Shown piece after piece: positions 14,835-21,428 of a DNA stretch of 22,910 bases. The notes below the pieces were generated by a model. The model was given only the letters and a program-made list of their open reading frames with translations. It did no database searches and was not told the origin of the DNA. Position 1 is the first letter of the stretch. Each line of letters begins with the position of its first letter. The position numbers and the translations under genes are program-made. Source of the DNA: a virus; the IMG/VR virus record IMGVR_UViG_3300006790_000121, positions 1 to 22,910 of that record; one strand, 5' to 3'.

Positions 14835-15187
14835 TAGGACGCCAATACCGCGATGGCGAACATGACCATCGTGGAGAACGAGCACATTGCGGATATGACT
14901 GCGGCTAGAAATAAGCGGTCATATTGGCTCGCAATCTGGGTCATGTCGGGCAGAACATACTGGTGCTTGATAACCGGTTTTTCCTGCGGTTTCGGGACGG
15001 CTTTCTTTGCCGGCCTGTATTTGGCGAAACGCTGGGATTTTTTCCTGAGCACAAACGCCCGCATCTGCACTGACTTCTCAGTGCGGCCCAGTGCGTTGGC
15101 GATACTCAGGTAGGACGTGTTTTCTTTTATGCCCTGAGCGAGCACATCATCCTCTGTTTTTGACCATCTTTTGTTTGCGGTACTCAT
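14834..15187 (-). CDS. Myb/SANT-like protein with C-terminal membrane helix
   Basis: 117 residues. RWSKTEDDVLAQGIKENTSY followed by SIANALGRTEKSVQMRAF (about 7-45) is a Myb/SANT-like three-helix DNA-binding domain of the type seen in phage proteins. A Lys/Pro-rich linker (54-75) follows. The C-terminus (about 92-115; LFLAAVISAMCSFSTMVMFAIAVL) is a single strongly hydrophobic helix. A DNA-binding domain tied to a membrane anchor is unusual. The start at 15187 follows GAGGAG, which also forms the end of the upstream gene. Stop overlaps the next ATG. Confidence 0.75.
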   Translation of the reverse strand: MSTANKRWSKTEDDVLAQGIKENTSYLSIANALGRTEKSVQMRAFVLRKKSQRFAKYRPAKKAVPKPQEKPVIKHQYVLPDMTQIASQYDRLFLAAVISAMCSFSTMVMFAIAVLAS

Positions 15188-15191
15188 GTCA

Positions 15192-15362
15192 CTACTCCTC
15201 GCAGTTGGTTTCAGGTTTGAAATCAGGCCATGATTTGGCCTTAACTTGTTCACAGTAAAACTGTGCGTCAGCAACGGCATCCTCGTAGTCGAGGGATGAC
15301 GCGGTTAAAAATAGGATCGTAGCGGCCAAAACGATAAGGGCCTCTCTGGCGTTGTCAGTCAT
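15192..15362 (-). CDS. Small single-span membrane protein with two cysteines
   Basis: 56 residues. A short charged N-terminus is followed by one hydrophobic helix (about 8-23, ALIVLAATILFLTASS), then a soluble tail with C37 and C54 around a WPDF segment. The tail pattern (AQFYCEQVK, WPD, terminal Cys) recurs in small phage inner-membrane proteins; the cysteines could form a disulfide outside the cytoplasm. The role is unknown. ATG 15362 follows AAGGAGG with ideal spacing and lies in the last codons of the upstream gene. Confidence 0.72.
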   Translation of the reverse strand: MTDNAREALIVLAATILFLTASSLDYEDAVADAQFYCEQVKAKSWPDFKPETNCEE

Positions 15363-15579
15363 CACCCACCTCCTTTTTGCCGCTTTCGTTGACTGCGGCG
15401 ATAATCTGCACCCAGCCACGATCAGCTCCGGTCTCGCCGTTCGGGGAGTACCAGATCTCCAGCTTGTGATCTTCGTTGGCGCACTGGATTACCAAGCACC
15501 CCCCGAAATCCGGTTGGTAGCCATCGGTCATTTGAGAAACTTTGAATTTTTGAGACATCCATACTGGCTTTTCTCTCAT
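15355..15579 (-). CDS. Small phage protein of unknown function
   Basis: 74 residues, not recognised. The middle is beta-rich (GCLVIQCANEDHKLEIWYSP, WVQIIAAV), with a Gly/Asp-rich turn, suggesting a small beta sandwich or hairpin protein. ATG 15579 overlaps the DUF3310 gene stop as ATGA and follows GGGAGG. The C-terminus is charged (ESGKKEVGDD). Position in the leftward accessory cluster gives no further clue. Confidence 0.7.
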   Translation of the reverse strand: MREKPVWMSQKFKVSQMTDGYQPDFGGCLVIQCANEDHKLEIWYSPNGETGADRGWVQIIAAVNESGKKEVGDD

Positions 15580-15791
15580 TTGCACGCCTCCCGCTCAATC
15601 AGTATGTCGAGGTAGTGGCGAGCCTTCCTGAGGTCTTCCACGCCATCAGCATGCTTGTATTTCCATCGGGTTATGTACTTGATAACGGCGTGCTCACAGA
15701 TCCCCAGACCGTTCTCCAGCGCATATTCCAGCGGCTGGATTTTCATCTGCTTGTAGTGGTCGCCGCCCACTTGGGTGTCGAGGCTAGACAT
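15576..15791 (-). CDS. DUF3310 protein (T7 gp1.7-like nucleotide kinase family)
   Basis: 71 residues from ATG 15791, preceded by GGAGG. The family signature is clear: VGGDHYKQMKIQPLEY (8-23), ENGLGICEHAVIKYITRWKYK (26-46) and GVEDLRKARHYLDILIE (50-66). DUF3310 includes T7 gp1.7, a nucleotide kinase acting on dGMP and dTMP, and many short phage homologues like this one. The short form may bind nucleotides without being shown to be a kinase. It sits among small early-type genes, in keeping with a role in nucleotide metabolism. Confidence 0.88.
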   Translation of the reverse strand: MSSLDTQVGGDHYKQMKIQPLEYALENGLGICEHAVIKYITRWKYKHADGVEDLRKARHYLDILIEREACK

Positions 15792-16047
15792 AAGCATCCT
15801 CCTCGGCGTAGCAACCACCGACGATGACGCCGTTACCGTCTAACATGTCAACCTCACCGAATCGCAAAACGTCGTCCGCACTAAACCCGTACTGGTCTGC
15901 GGCTCGGCGCATAGCAGATTCGCTGGAGAAATGTTGCCGTGGGCCACCGTTAAACCAGAGAACAAACTCCTGATCTGGCATGTCATCGGCGTTTGGGCAG
16001 TTGGGGTGGTGGCCGTTTACCACCAAACATTCTCTACATAACATCAT
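15784..16047 (-). CDS. Small protein with N-terminal zinc-finger-like motif
   Basis: 87 residues. The start MMLCRECLVVNGHHPNCPNA has C4, C7, H13/H14 and C17, a compact zinc-knuckle pattern frequent in phage proteins. The rest contains an alpha/beta region (EFVLWFNGG, AMRRAADQYGF, EVDMLDGNGVIVGG). The start at 16047 is chosen because GAGGAG is 5 bases upstream; an adjacent ATG (16044) or GTG at 16053 is also possible. The last gives a GTGA overlap with the upstream stop. Function unknown. Confidence 0.72.
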   Translation of the reverse strand: MMLCRECLVVNGHHPNCPNADDMPDQEFVLWFNGGPRQHFSSESAMRRAADQYGFSADDVLRFGEVDMLDGNGVIVGGCYAEEDAYV

Positions 16048-16049
16048 GC

Positions 16050-16241
16050 TCACTCCTCATCTGATGTGACTGGCTTTAATTCTGGCCGCATCCACTTCTC
16101 GCAGGCCACGCATCTGTGCTCATGCTCACGCACAAATTCTTCATCCACGACAAAGACCTGCCGCCCAATGTCCCAATGGACAGGACTGAATATGTCTAAA
16201 CGGCTAGATCCGCATCGCGTACAAACAAGATCTGATCGCAT
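16050..16241 (-). CDS. Small zinc-ribbon protein
   Basis: 63 residues from ATG 16241, which follows CAGGAG by 6 bases. Two CxxC pairs (C7/C10 in CTRCG; C44/C47 in CVACEKW) separated by about 33 residues form a zinc-ribbon pattern. The middle (RQVFVVDEEFVREHEH) is strand and helix. Small phage zinc ribbons often bind nucleic acid or RNA polymerase, but nothing specific is visible. The tail is acidic. It lies between an acidic helical protein and the zinc-knuckle protein in the leftward cluster. Confidence 0.75.
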   Translation of the reverse strand: MRSDLVCTRCGSSRLDIFSPVHWDIGRQVFVVDEEFVREHEHRCVACEKWMRPELKPVTSDEE

Positions 16242-16312
16242 CTGATACTCCTGAATCAAACACGATTTGAAGATAACACCCCATGACGATTACGTCTATG
16301 GATTTTTACGAC

Positions 16313-16606
16313 TTAACTCTCCTCGCTACTATCATCTGCTTTTTGCTCAGCTATTCTTCTGGCCTCCTTAATCAGTTGGATGGCGTCCTCTCGGCTCGGA
16401 GAACAGTCCATCGCGCACCACATCAGGATATGCAGGGCGCCGACAATCGAGCCGGTCATCTCCTCATAAGTGTCATCCATCTTTTTGGCGTGCAGTGCAT
16501 CAATTAGATCCAGCGCACGATCGCCGCCAAATTCAAACGCCGCCTTGAATCTCTGCTTGACCTTGTCACTAGAATCAAAAGGGCGAAACTCAACAACCTT
16601 ACCCAT
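16313..16606 (-). CDS. Small helical phage protein
   Basis: 97 residues from ATG 16606, with GAGGT 8 bases upstream; an in-frame GTG at 16621 would place that site inside the gene. The product is mainly helical (VKQRFKAAFEF, ALDLIDALHAKKMDDTYEEMTG, IVGALHILMWCAMDC, DAIQLIKEARRIAEQKA) and ends in an acidic/Ser tail. No family is recognised. It is the first gene after a strong leftward terminator, and I see no consensus promoter in the short gap, so it is probably served by readthrough or a non-consensus promoter. Confidence 0.72.
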   Translation of the reverse strand: MGKVVEFRPFDSSDKVKQRFKAAFEFGGDRALDLIDALHAKKMDDTYEEMTGSIVGALHILMWCAMDCSPSREDAIQLIKEARRIAEQKADDSSEES

Positions 16607-16626
16607 CACGAAATACCTCACTTAAC

Positions 16627-16654
16627 TTGTTAAAAATAAGGGGGCGAACCCCCT
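16627..16654 (-). terminator. Rho-independent terminator with TTCG loop
   Basis: On the leftward transcript AGGGGG-TTCG-CCCCCT forms a tight stem with a UUCG loop, followed by TATTTTTAACAA. It begins at the stop codon of the 16654-16866 gene. Stem and U-tract make this a strong intrinsic terminator. Confidence 0.85.
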
Positions 16655-16866
16655 CAGTGAATTATCCGGACGCCTTGCTCTGCCCAGAATGCGATCAACT
16701 CCGCAACAACCTCGGGAGGCCATACGGAATCGACTGACCCGTCTGGGCCAGCCATCTCTGCGGCCATAGCGAGCGCCGCGTTTGCATCGTGAGGTTGCCC
16801 TATCGGGACAACGTCATCGTCAATAAGAGCAAGCCACTGCTCAGATACTGGCGTTGGTTTCTGCAT
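16654..16866 (-). CDS. Small acidic phage protein flanked by terminators
   Basis: 70 residues, not recognised. N-terminal EQWLALIDDDVVPIGQPHDANAAL is followed by helices (AMAAEM, VVAELIAFWAEQGVRII). The pattern of WLALIDD with a later GPDG and WPPEV may mark a small alpha/beta domain. ATG 16866 follows GGGGAGGAATAG, a strong ribosome-binding site. Near-identical intrinsic terminators lie immediately upstream and downstream, so transcription depends on readthrough or on a promoter hidden within the first terminator. This isolation is unusual. Confidence 0.72.
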   Translation of the reverse strand: MQKPTPVSEQWLALIDDDVVPIGQPHDANAALAMAAEMAGPDGSVDSVWPPEVVAELIAFWAEQGVRIIH

Positions 16867-16883
16867 CTATTCCTCCCCTTTAC

Positions 16884-16913
16884 TTGTTAAAAATAAGGGG
16901 GCGCGTGGCCCCC
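16884..16913 (-). terminator. Rho-independent terminator after the vWA gene
   Basis: On the leftward transcript GGGGGC-CACGC-GCCCCC is followed by TTATTTTTAACAAG. It lies 6 bases after the vWA gene stop and should close the vWA-MoxR operon. The tail sequence is identical over 15 or more bases to that of the terminator at 16627. Confidence 0.88.
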
Positions 16914-16918
16914 GTGGA

Positions 16919-18322
16919 TTACGCCGCCTGAGCGACGATGGTGTCGGCACCGGACTCGGCGATCATGCGTCGAATGTAGGGCACCGGCTCACTGTCGAGC
17001 ACGACAACCAGATTGTCGCGCTGGGCGAGAGACTGCCAGTCATCGTCGCCCATCTCGCCATCGGTGAACACGATAACCAGATCAGACTCCAGACCGTTGT
17101 GCTCAAGCCACTCGACACCAGCGGTCATGTAGGTGCCACCGCCGCAGGGCGCCTCAAGGTCGAGCAGGTCTGCACCGGAATGCACCTCGTCGGAGCTGTG
17201 GAAACGATGATTAGTCCAAGCAACCACAACACCGTCACGCGGCTGGAGCGTGTCGATCAGTGACGCAGACTCGATCATGAATTGATTGAGCATGTCGCGG
17301 CTGACTGATGACGAGATGTCAACCACAATGGAAACGCGCCCGATCTGACCGATTGACGTGGGGCTGATCACGCCCAGCGTCGAGAACCGGCGGCGGTGGA
17401 TGCGAGACCATGTAGTCTGACCGCCATTGCCGGCACGATTGAACCGGTCGGCAAGCTCTGCACGCCAGTCGGTGTCGGATGAATGACTGGGTCGGTAGCG
17501 GTGCGAACCCTCGCGGATAGACTCGGGGAGTCGCGCAGGGTCTCGACCATCTTTGCCAAGCTGTTCGATGCCATCGTCCACTGATGAGCGGATGTCGTGC
17601 TCATCTTCGCGTGCGGCGGCTTCCTGCTCCTCATCGGTGCCCTCATACTCAGGCGTCAGATGATGATCGTGACCGGCAGGTTCAGGCAGATCGGACGGCT
17701 CGCCGGGGTCGCCGCTTGTGTCTGACTCGTCAGCAGTAACAGACTGGTCGCCGTCGTCGCTAGACTCGGGGGCAGAGTCGCCGCCAGACTGGTCGCTGTC
17801 GTTGGAGTCTGCACTGGGGTCGCCCTTGATGTCATCATCGTCATCCTGCTTCTGGTACAGGTCGGCATAGACCGAATCGACAATGTCATCGCGCCCGTAG
17901 TCATCGGAGTAACAGCCCTGCGGGATAGGCTCAAAACCCATCGCTTTGCAGTCGGAGTTGATAACGTAGTCAGCGGCGCGATTGTAGAGCCGGTGATCGA
18001 ACGAAACGCTGGGTCGAAAGAATCCGCGATCCTGATACGCCTTGCCGCGCTGGGGGTGCCGCAGGATTATATGTGACACCTCATGAGCAAGCAGGAACGC
18101 CCGCTGTGAGTCCGACTCAAGCCCGCGAAAGAACTCAGGGCTGATGTAAACATAGACGCCGTCAGTGGCGGCGGTGCTGATCTTGTCGGTCCAGATCACC
18201 TCAGTGGCGAGGAGCACGCTGTAGTGAACGGGTGCTTTGGTTTGCAGGCTGATCAGCGCCGCAATGTAGCGGCGCGAGTTGGTGAGATCAGCAGTGGGCG
18301 CGAACAGTTTTTTGGCTCGCAT
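16919..18322 (-). CDS. vWA protein with N-terminal metallopeptidase-like domain (DUF2201/CobT-like)
   Basis: 467 residues. The N-terminal domain (1-150) carries LLAHEVSHIILRH (H80, E81, H84), the HExxH zinc site of the DUF2201 N-terminal putative metallopeptidase. The middle (about 158-250) is a long Asp/Ser/Glu-rich linker like that of CobT-type proteins. The C-terminal von Willebrand A domain (about 328-460) has the MIDAS signature DISSS (335-339), a Thr in GGGTYMT (395-400) and FTDGE (419-423), so it should bind a divalent metal and a protein ligand. It follows the MoxR ATPase with a 2-base gap and GGAGGT. MoxR-vWA pairs remodel or activate protein complexes; the target here is unknown. 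No sign of a cobalt chelatase setting. Confidence 0.9.
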   Translation of the reverse strand: MRAKKLFAPTADLTNSRRYIAALISLQTKAPVHYSVLLATEVIWTDKISTAATDGVYVYISPEFFRGLESDSQRAFLLAHEVSHIILRHPQRGKAYQDRGFFRPSVSFDHRLYNRAADYVINSDCKAMGFEPIPQGCYSDDYGRDDIVDSVYADLYQKQDDDDDIKGDPSADSNDSDQSGGDSAPESSDDGDQSVTADESDTSGDPGEPSDLPEPAGHDHHLTPEYEGTDEEQEAAAREDEHDIRSSVDDGIEQLGKDGRDPARLPESIREGSHRYRPSHSSDTDWRAELADRFNRAGNGGQTTWSRIHRRRFSTLGVISPTSIGQIGRVSIVVDISSSVSRDMLNQFMIESASLIDTLQPRDGVVVAWTNHRFHSSDEVHSGADLLDLEAPCGGGTYMTAGVEWLEHNGLESDLVIVFTDGEMGDDDWQSLAQRDNLVVVLDSEPVPYIRRMIAESGADTIVAQAA

Positions 18323-18324
18323 GG

Positions 18325-19476
18325 TTACACCTCCATGCCGGCGGTCTGTGCCAGCGGTAGCAGATCATGAAATTTCTGGATGAACGCAACAGCGACATCC
18401 GACGTGAGCACCCAGCCGTTTCGGGCTGAGGCGCGGAGCAGTTTGGAACCCAGCGACACCTGCAAGTCGGGACGCAGGCGCGTGACATAGGCCAGTGCCG
18501 CCTCGCCGGTATCGGCGTCGTGGGCCGAGTTGATGGCGCGGTTGGCGGCCAGCAGTTGGTAGCCCGTTGCGTCTGGCACGTTGGCACCAGTGGGGTCGGC
18601 GAATATCTCAGCCGCAGTCGGCACCTGATCAGCCATCGCAATGTGGCGGGACAGCATGCCAGCGGCGCGGTTGCCAATGTTGGCGGCGAGCAGTGACTCG
18701 ACATATGACGGGATGGCCATGCCGTCGAAGTCAGCCGAATCCATAAACGCCGTCAGGTGTTGAGCGGCGCGTACCAGCGAGCGCGGGGTGCAGAATGGCC
18801 CGTCTTCAGTGGGAACGCAGTCGGCGAAAAAGCCGTCATCTGCATAGGCCAGCGCGCAGTCGATAGCGAGCGGGTTGACGCCATTATCAGCGGCCCATTC
18901 GGCCCACTGTTGGACGGCTCCACTCTTGACATCAAACCGAAGCTCAAACACCGCGCACCGATTGAGCAGGTGCGAGAGCATGCGGGTAGCACCTGACTTG
19001 TCAGAGGTACGGTTGCCAGTGAAACAAACGATCCAGCCGTCAGGGATGGGGTGCCCACCGATAGTGCGCTCAGCGGGGTCGAGCAGGTCGGCCAGCACCT
19101 TCTGAACATCAGCGGTTGCCTGCATCAGCTCGTCGATCAGGATGATGCCGTATTCCTTGCCGGTCTCCCTGATCTTGGTGATCAGCGGCGCGACAGTGAA
19201 GGTGGTGCGGAGATTGCCGTCTGCATCCTTGGATGGCAGTGCGACACCAGCAATCTCAGCGGAGTCGCGATTGGCAACGCGCTCCTGAATGAAGCCCAGT
19301 TGATCGGCAGAAACGCCGACATGCTCCGCGTACAAGTCGCGGAACCAGCCTTTGAAGTACTGGGTCTTGCCGACACCCACGGGGCCGATCAGGCCCACGG
19401 GTTGCTGATTGCCGCTGGCGAGCACCAGCGGGACGATCTGTTGAAATTGAGCGATAGTGGTTTTAACGTGTGCCAT
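18325..19476 (-). CDS. MoxR/CobS-type AAA+ ATPase
   Basis: 383 residues from ATG 19476, preceded by AGGGAGGGATT. Walker A is GPVGVGKT (31-38), Walker B IILIDE (111-116), sensor-1 Asn in FTGNR (152-156) and a probable Arg finger in LLNR (170-173). The insert between Walker A and B and the C-terminal helical domain fit MoxR/CobS-type AAA+ proteins, which form hexamers and act on partners through vWA proteins. An upstream in-frame TTG gives eight more residues but no ribosome-binding site. The gene stands between the DUF3150-like gene (24-base gap) and the vWA gene (2-base gap), so the three products probably form one complex. Confidence 0.92.
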   Translation of the reverse strand: MAHVKTTIAQFQQIVPLVLASGNQQPVGLIGPVGVGKTQYFKGWFRDLYAEHVGVSADQLGFIQERVANRDSAEIAGVALPSKDADGNLRTTFTVAPLITKIRETGKEYGIILIDELMQATADVQKVLADLLDPAERTIGGHPIPDGWIVCFTGNRTSDKSGATRMLSHLLNRCAVFELRFDVKSGAVQQWAEWAADNGVNPLAIDCALAYADDGFFADCVPTEDGPFCTPRSLVRAAQHLTAFMDSADFDGMAIPSYVESLLAANIGNRAAGMLSRHIAMADQVPTAAEIFADPTGANVPDATGYQLLAANRAINSAHDADTGEAALAYVTRLRPDLQVSLGSKLLRASARNGWVLTSDVAVAFIQKFHDLLPLAQTAGMEV

Positions 19477-19500
19477 GTTGAATCCCTCCCTAGAGATCAA

Positions 19501-20478
19501 TTAGTCGATAAGGTCAGCGAGCAGTGAGTCGCCGACGATCACGTTGGATGCCGCAGGTGCGACGGGTGTTGCGGTTGATGGTGCCTTTGCCACAGCGGCA
19601 AGTGCCTTGCTGGCAGTGCCAGCGGCGCGGATCGCTTGGTTGCGGCGAGTCGCGTTGTGCTTGACCTGTTCAATGTTAGGTATCGAGCCGATACGCTGGT
19701 CGATCAGGTCAGCAACCTCCAGCACGCGGGGGTCGTTGTCATAGCCCTCGACCATACCGCGCAGTAGCGTGGCGTGGCGCTTGGCATTGTCGAGCAGTGA
19801 CTGGTGCAGGCGCTTGCCTTCAGTCAGTTGCTTCTCGACAACATCCATGTGCTTCTGAGCGCCTTCGATAGCGGCCTGTTTCGCGCCGTCGAGTTGCTTG
19901 CTGAGCCGGTCATGATGACGCTGTGCAATGTCAGCGGCGAGACCGGCAGGCAGTGCGAGGCTGTCGACATTGAACACGGGCAGAGGCTCAGGCGCGCCGA
20001 TATTCACGCGGTACTTGCCAGCTAACACGTCAGGATCAGGCATATCCACGTCGGACACGCGGCCCAGATCAAGGCGGTTGCGAGCCGCATAATACCCGCG
20101 ATAGTCGGGCATGAATGCGTCGAGCGCGGCGAATGCCTCAGCCTTCAGCTCTGCCAGCTTGGTGATCACCTCAGGCACCCGTGACACGGGCACCAGCCGC
20201 TTGCCACGTTTCTGCTGGCCGTCCTCAGCGTCGGTGAATGGCAGGGTGTTTTCGTAAAGCCAAGTGCGGACGCTGGCAAACTTGCTGTTGACTTGTTTCA
20301 AGTCGGTAGTGAGTGTGCCCAGCGATCCCACGCGGGTCCGTACTGGCACAGTGTGATTTACCTTGCACTCGCTAGCGGCGGCATCGGATGCCACTGCTGA
20401 GTGCTTCATTGGGTCGGCGCGTCCGATACTGATGTCGAGCACCATGAAATTGTTGGCGATAGATTGTTGCATGTTCAT
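19501..20478 (-). CDS. DUF3150-like coiled-coil partner of the MoxR/vWA pair
   Basis: 325 residues. N-terminal segment with KFASVRTWLYENTLPF, then a basic KRGKRLVPVSRVPEVITKL and LKAEAFAALDAFMPDYRGYY; this order resembles DUF3150 proteins, which often lie beside CobS/MoxR and vWA genes in phages and plasmids. Residues about 185-245 form a helical/coiled-coil stretch rich in Gln, Lys and Ala. The Ala/Pro/Thr tail (about 285-315) is low-complexity. The ATG follows GGGAG in the loop of a small hairpin and overlaps the stop of a 24-codon leader ORF. A structural third subunit of the complex is the likely role; the family name is by pattern. Confidence 0.75.
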   Translation of the reverse strand: MNMQQSIANNFMVLDISIGRADPMKHSAVASDAAASECKVNHTVPVRTRVGSLGTLTTDLKQVNSKFASVRTWLYENTLPFTDAEDGQQKRGKRLVPVSRVPEVITKLAELKAEAFAALDAFMPDYRGYYAARNRLDLGRVSDVDMPDPDVLAGKYRVNIGAPEPLPVFNVDSLALPAGLAADIAQRHHDRLSKQLDGAKQAAIEGAQKHMDVVEKQLTEGKRLHQSLLDNAKRHATLLRGMVEGYDNDPRVLEVADLIDQRIGSIPNIEQVKHNATRRNQAIRAAGTASKALAAVAKAPSTATPVAPAASNVIVGDSLLADLID

Positions 20479-20549
20479 ATTGATTCACTCCCTTGTGAAA
20501 GTTGGGTTTGAGCGGGAACGCTCACAAATGCCCACCGTGAGATGGGCAT
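20475..20549 (-). CDS. Possible 24-residue leader peptide coupled to the DUF3150-like gene
   Basis: ATG 20549 follows AGGGAG with 8-base spacing. The 24-codon frame (starting MPISRWAFVS) ends in TGA that overlaps the next gene's ATG (ATATGA). Its first codons form one arm of a hairpin (ATGCCCA/TGGGCAT). The arrangement is that of a translationally coupled leader controlling access to the downstream start. No conservation test was possible. Confidence 0.4.
   Translation of the reverse strand: MPISRWAFVSVPAQTQLSQGSESI
20484..20499 (-). promoter_or_regulatory. Hairpin-looped ribosome-binding site of the DUF3150-like gene
   Basis: On the leftward mRNA TTCAC-AAGGGA-GTGAA places the Shine-Dalgarno in the loop of a 5-bp stem, 5 bases before the ATG. 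Confidence 0.6.
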
Positions 20550-20564
20550 GGTGAAAGCTCCCTG
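20510..20564. repeat. Leader repeat, copy A
   Basis: Shares its layout with 21429-21486: a GAGC...GCTC element, ATGCCCA/TGGGCAT arms and the string TGGGCATGGTGAA followed by GCTC. Arms can form two hairpins, GAGCG/CGCTC and ATGCCCA/TGGGCAT. It lies between the gene at 20565 and the DUF3150-like gene. Confidence 0.65.
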
Positions 20565-20831
20565 CTATTGCAGTCCCTTGCCGATTAGCTCGCCGCGAAA
20601 CATTCCTGCGCGGCGGCTGGGGAAGATGCGGCGTTGCTTGAACCGTTGCCGCACCTGTTGTGAGCGCAATTTGGTACAGCGGCGCGCCTGTTTGATGTGC
20701 CGCTCAAATCGCAGATTGAGTATCGGGCTGTTGCCAGCCGCGTGACACTCGACGTGGATAACCCGCCAATCCCACTGCGCGGGGTTGCGAGCCTCACGGC
20801 GAGACTGCAACTGCTCTAGATGTATTGCCAT
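20565..20831 (-). CDS. Small Arg-rich basic protein
   Basis: 88 residues. The N-terminal part is HLEQLQSRREARNPAQWDW with a strand (VIHVECHA). The second half is very basic (ERHIKQARRC, LRSQQVRQRFKQRR), ending RAGMFRGELIGKGL. The charge suggests nucleic-acid or ribosomal interaction; no family is recognised. The ATG overlaps the upstream stop as TAATG and GGGAGA is nearby, which supports it being translated. A second ORF in another frame covers part of the same bases but lacks a start context. Confidence 0.62.
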   Translation of the reverse strand: MAIHLEQLQSRREARNPAQWDWRVIHVECHAAGNSPILNLRFERHIKQARRCTKLRSQQVRQRFKQRRIFPSRRAGMFRGELIGKGLQ

Positions 20832-21094
20832 TAAAATTCATCTCCCTCAATTCTTGCTTCGATGTTGGGCAAGTGCCTGCCCACCCGATCAAGCTCTTCC
20901 TGAGCGCGTTGCAGTGCCTCTTTCGCACCCAGCTTGGTGACAGACCATGCATGCCCCATAACGAATGGCTCATCAGTGCCGCGCATTCGGTGGGTGACCA
21001 TAATCCATTGCTCCTTGCTACGGGCATCGGGATTCAGCTCATCGAGAACGTAGGTGCCTGACTGGTTAAGCATTTTGGGTTTGGTGTTACTCAT
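20831..21094 (-). CDS. Small phage protein of the vWA module
   Basis: 87 residues, not recognised. N-terminal GTYVLDELNPDARSKEQW, then strands (WIMVTHRM, PFVMGHAWSV), then a helix (KEALQRAQEELDRVGRHL) and an acidic end (IEGDEF). It may be a small alpha/beta domain. The start at 21094 has a Shine-Dalgarno within a 6-bp hairpin loop, like its module neighbours. It probably belongs to the same transcript as the MoxR/vWA genes. Confidence 0.7.
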   Translation of the reverse strand: MSNTKPKMLNQSGTYVLDELNPDARSKEQWIMVTHRMRGTDEPFVMGHAWSVTKLGAKEALQRAQEELDRVGRHLPNIEARIEGDEF

Positions 21095-21098
21095 AGTG

Positions 21099-21116
21099 AT
21101 TCACTCCCTAGTGAAT
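21099..21116 (-). promoter_or_regulatory. Hairpin-looped ribosome-binding site
   Basis: ATTCAC-TAGGGA-GTGAAT on the leftward mRNA: a 6-bp stem with the Shine-Dalgarno in the loop, 4 bases before the ATG at 21094. Same design as at 20484 and 21402. Confidence 0.65.
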
Positions 21117-21146
21117 TGGTTTCGGCCAGCATCAGGCCATCATCAG

Positions 21147-21187
21147 TGCCACTGCTATGTGGCAGACCTCGGGGGCACATGGCCCCC
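21147..21187. repeat. Two adjacent stem-loops
   Basis: TGCCAC-TGCTAT-GTGGCA (21147-21164) and GGGGGC-ACATG-GCCCCC (21171-21187) lie between two module genes. The second has the same stem as the operon terminator at 16897 but no U-tract on either strand, so it is more likely a processing or stability element than a terminator. Confidence 0.55.
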
Positions 21188-21193
21188 TGTTAA

Positions 21194-21397
21194 TTAGAAC
21201 TCATCCTCGCGCCTTCGTATTTCCATCGCGCAGTAGTGAGCCTCGTCAGCGTATTGATCGCATTTTGGGTTATCCGGATTTGCGGCCATCGCCCTGCGAC
21301 AGTCGCCCAGCGCATAAAACAGCGCATCCAAATCACGCTTTCTGCACAGCTCTTGATACTCGCTGTGCCACTGATGTTGCCCGTAGGTGTATTGCAT
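21194..21397 (-). CDS. Small phage protein, first gene of the vWA module
   Basis: 67 residues. Aromatic/Gln-rich N-terminus (MQYTYGQHQWHSEYQELC), then helices with the segment DALFYALGDCRRAMAANPDNPKC and DEAHYCAMEIRR, ending acidic (EDEF). Cysteines at positions about 18, 33, 46 and 56 might bind metal but are not in a standard pattern. ATG 21397 follows AGGGAGTGATCAC with the Shine-Dalgarno in a hairpin loop. A second ORF overlaps in another frame but lacks this start. Function unknown. Confidence 0.68.
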   Translation of the reverse strand: MQYTYGQHQWHSEYQELCRKRDLDALFYALGDCRRAMAANPDNPKCDQYADEAHYCAMEIRRREDEF

Positions 21398-21401
21398 GTG
21401 A

Positions 21402-21415
21402 TCACTCCCTAGTGA
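21402..21415 (-). promoter_or_regulatory. Hairpin-looped ribosome-binding site
   Basis: TCAC-TAGGGA-GTGA on the leftward mRNA, 4 bases before the ATG at 21397. Shortest of the three related hairpins. Confidence 0.55.
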
Positions 21416-21428
21416 ATGGGTTGGTATT

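Noticed and set aside
17656-17934. Thr/Ser-rich ORF in another frame of the vWA gene
   Set aside because: Arises from the Asp/Ser-rich repeat of the linker; low-complexity frame shadow.
16919-19476. Cobaltochelatase subunits CobS/CobT
   Set aside because: The similarity is real at domain level, but no other cobalamin gene is present and the N-terminal HExxH domain fits DUF2201-type proteins better.
19051-19527. 158-codon rightward ORF opposite the MoxR gene
   Set aside because: Antisense to strong AAA+ motifs with no start site.
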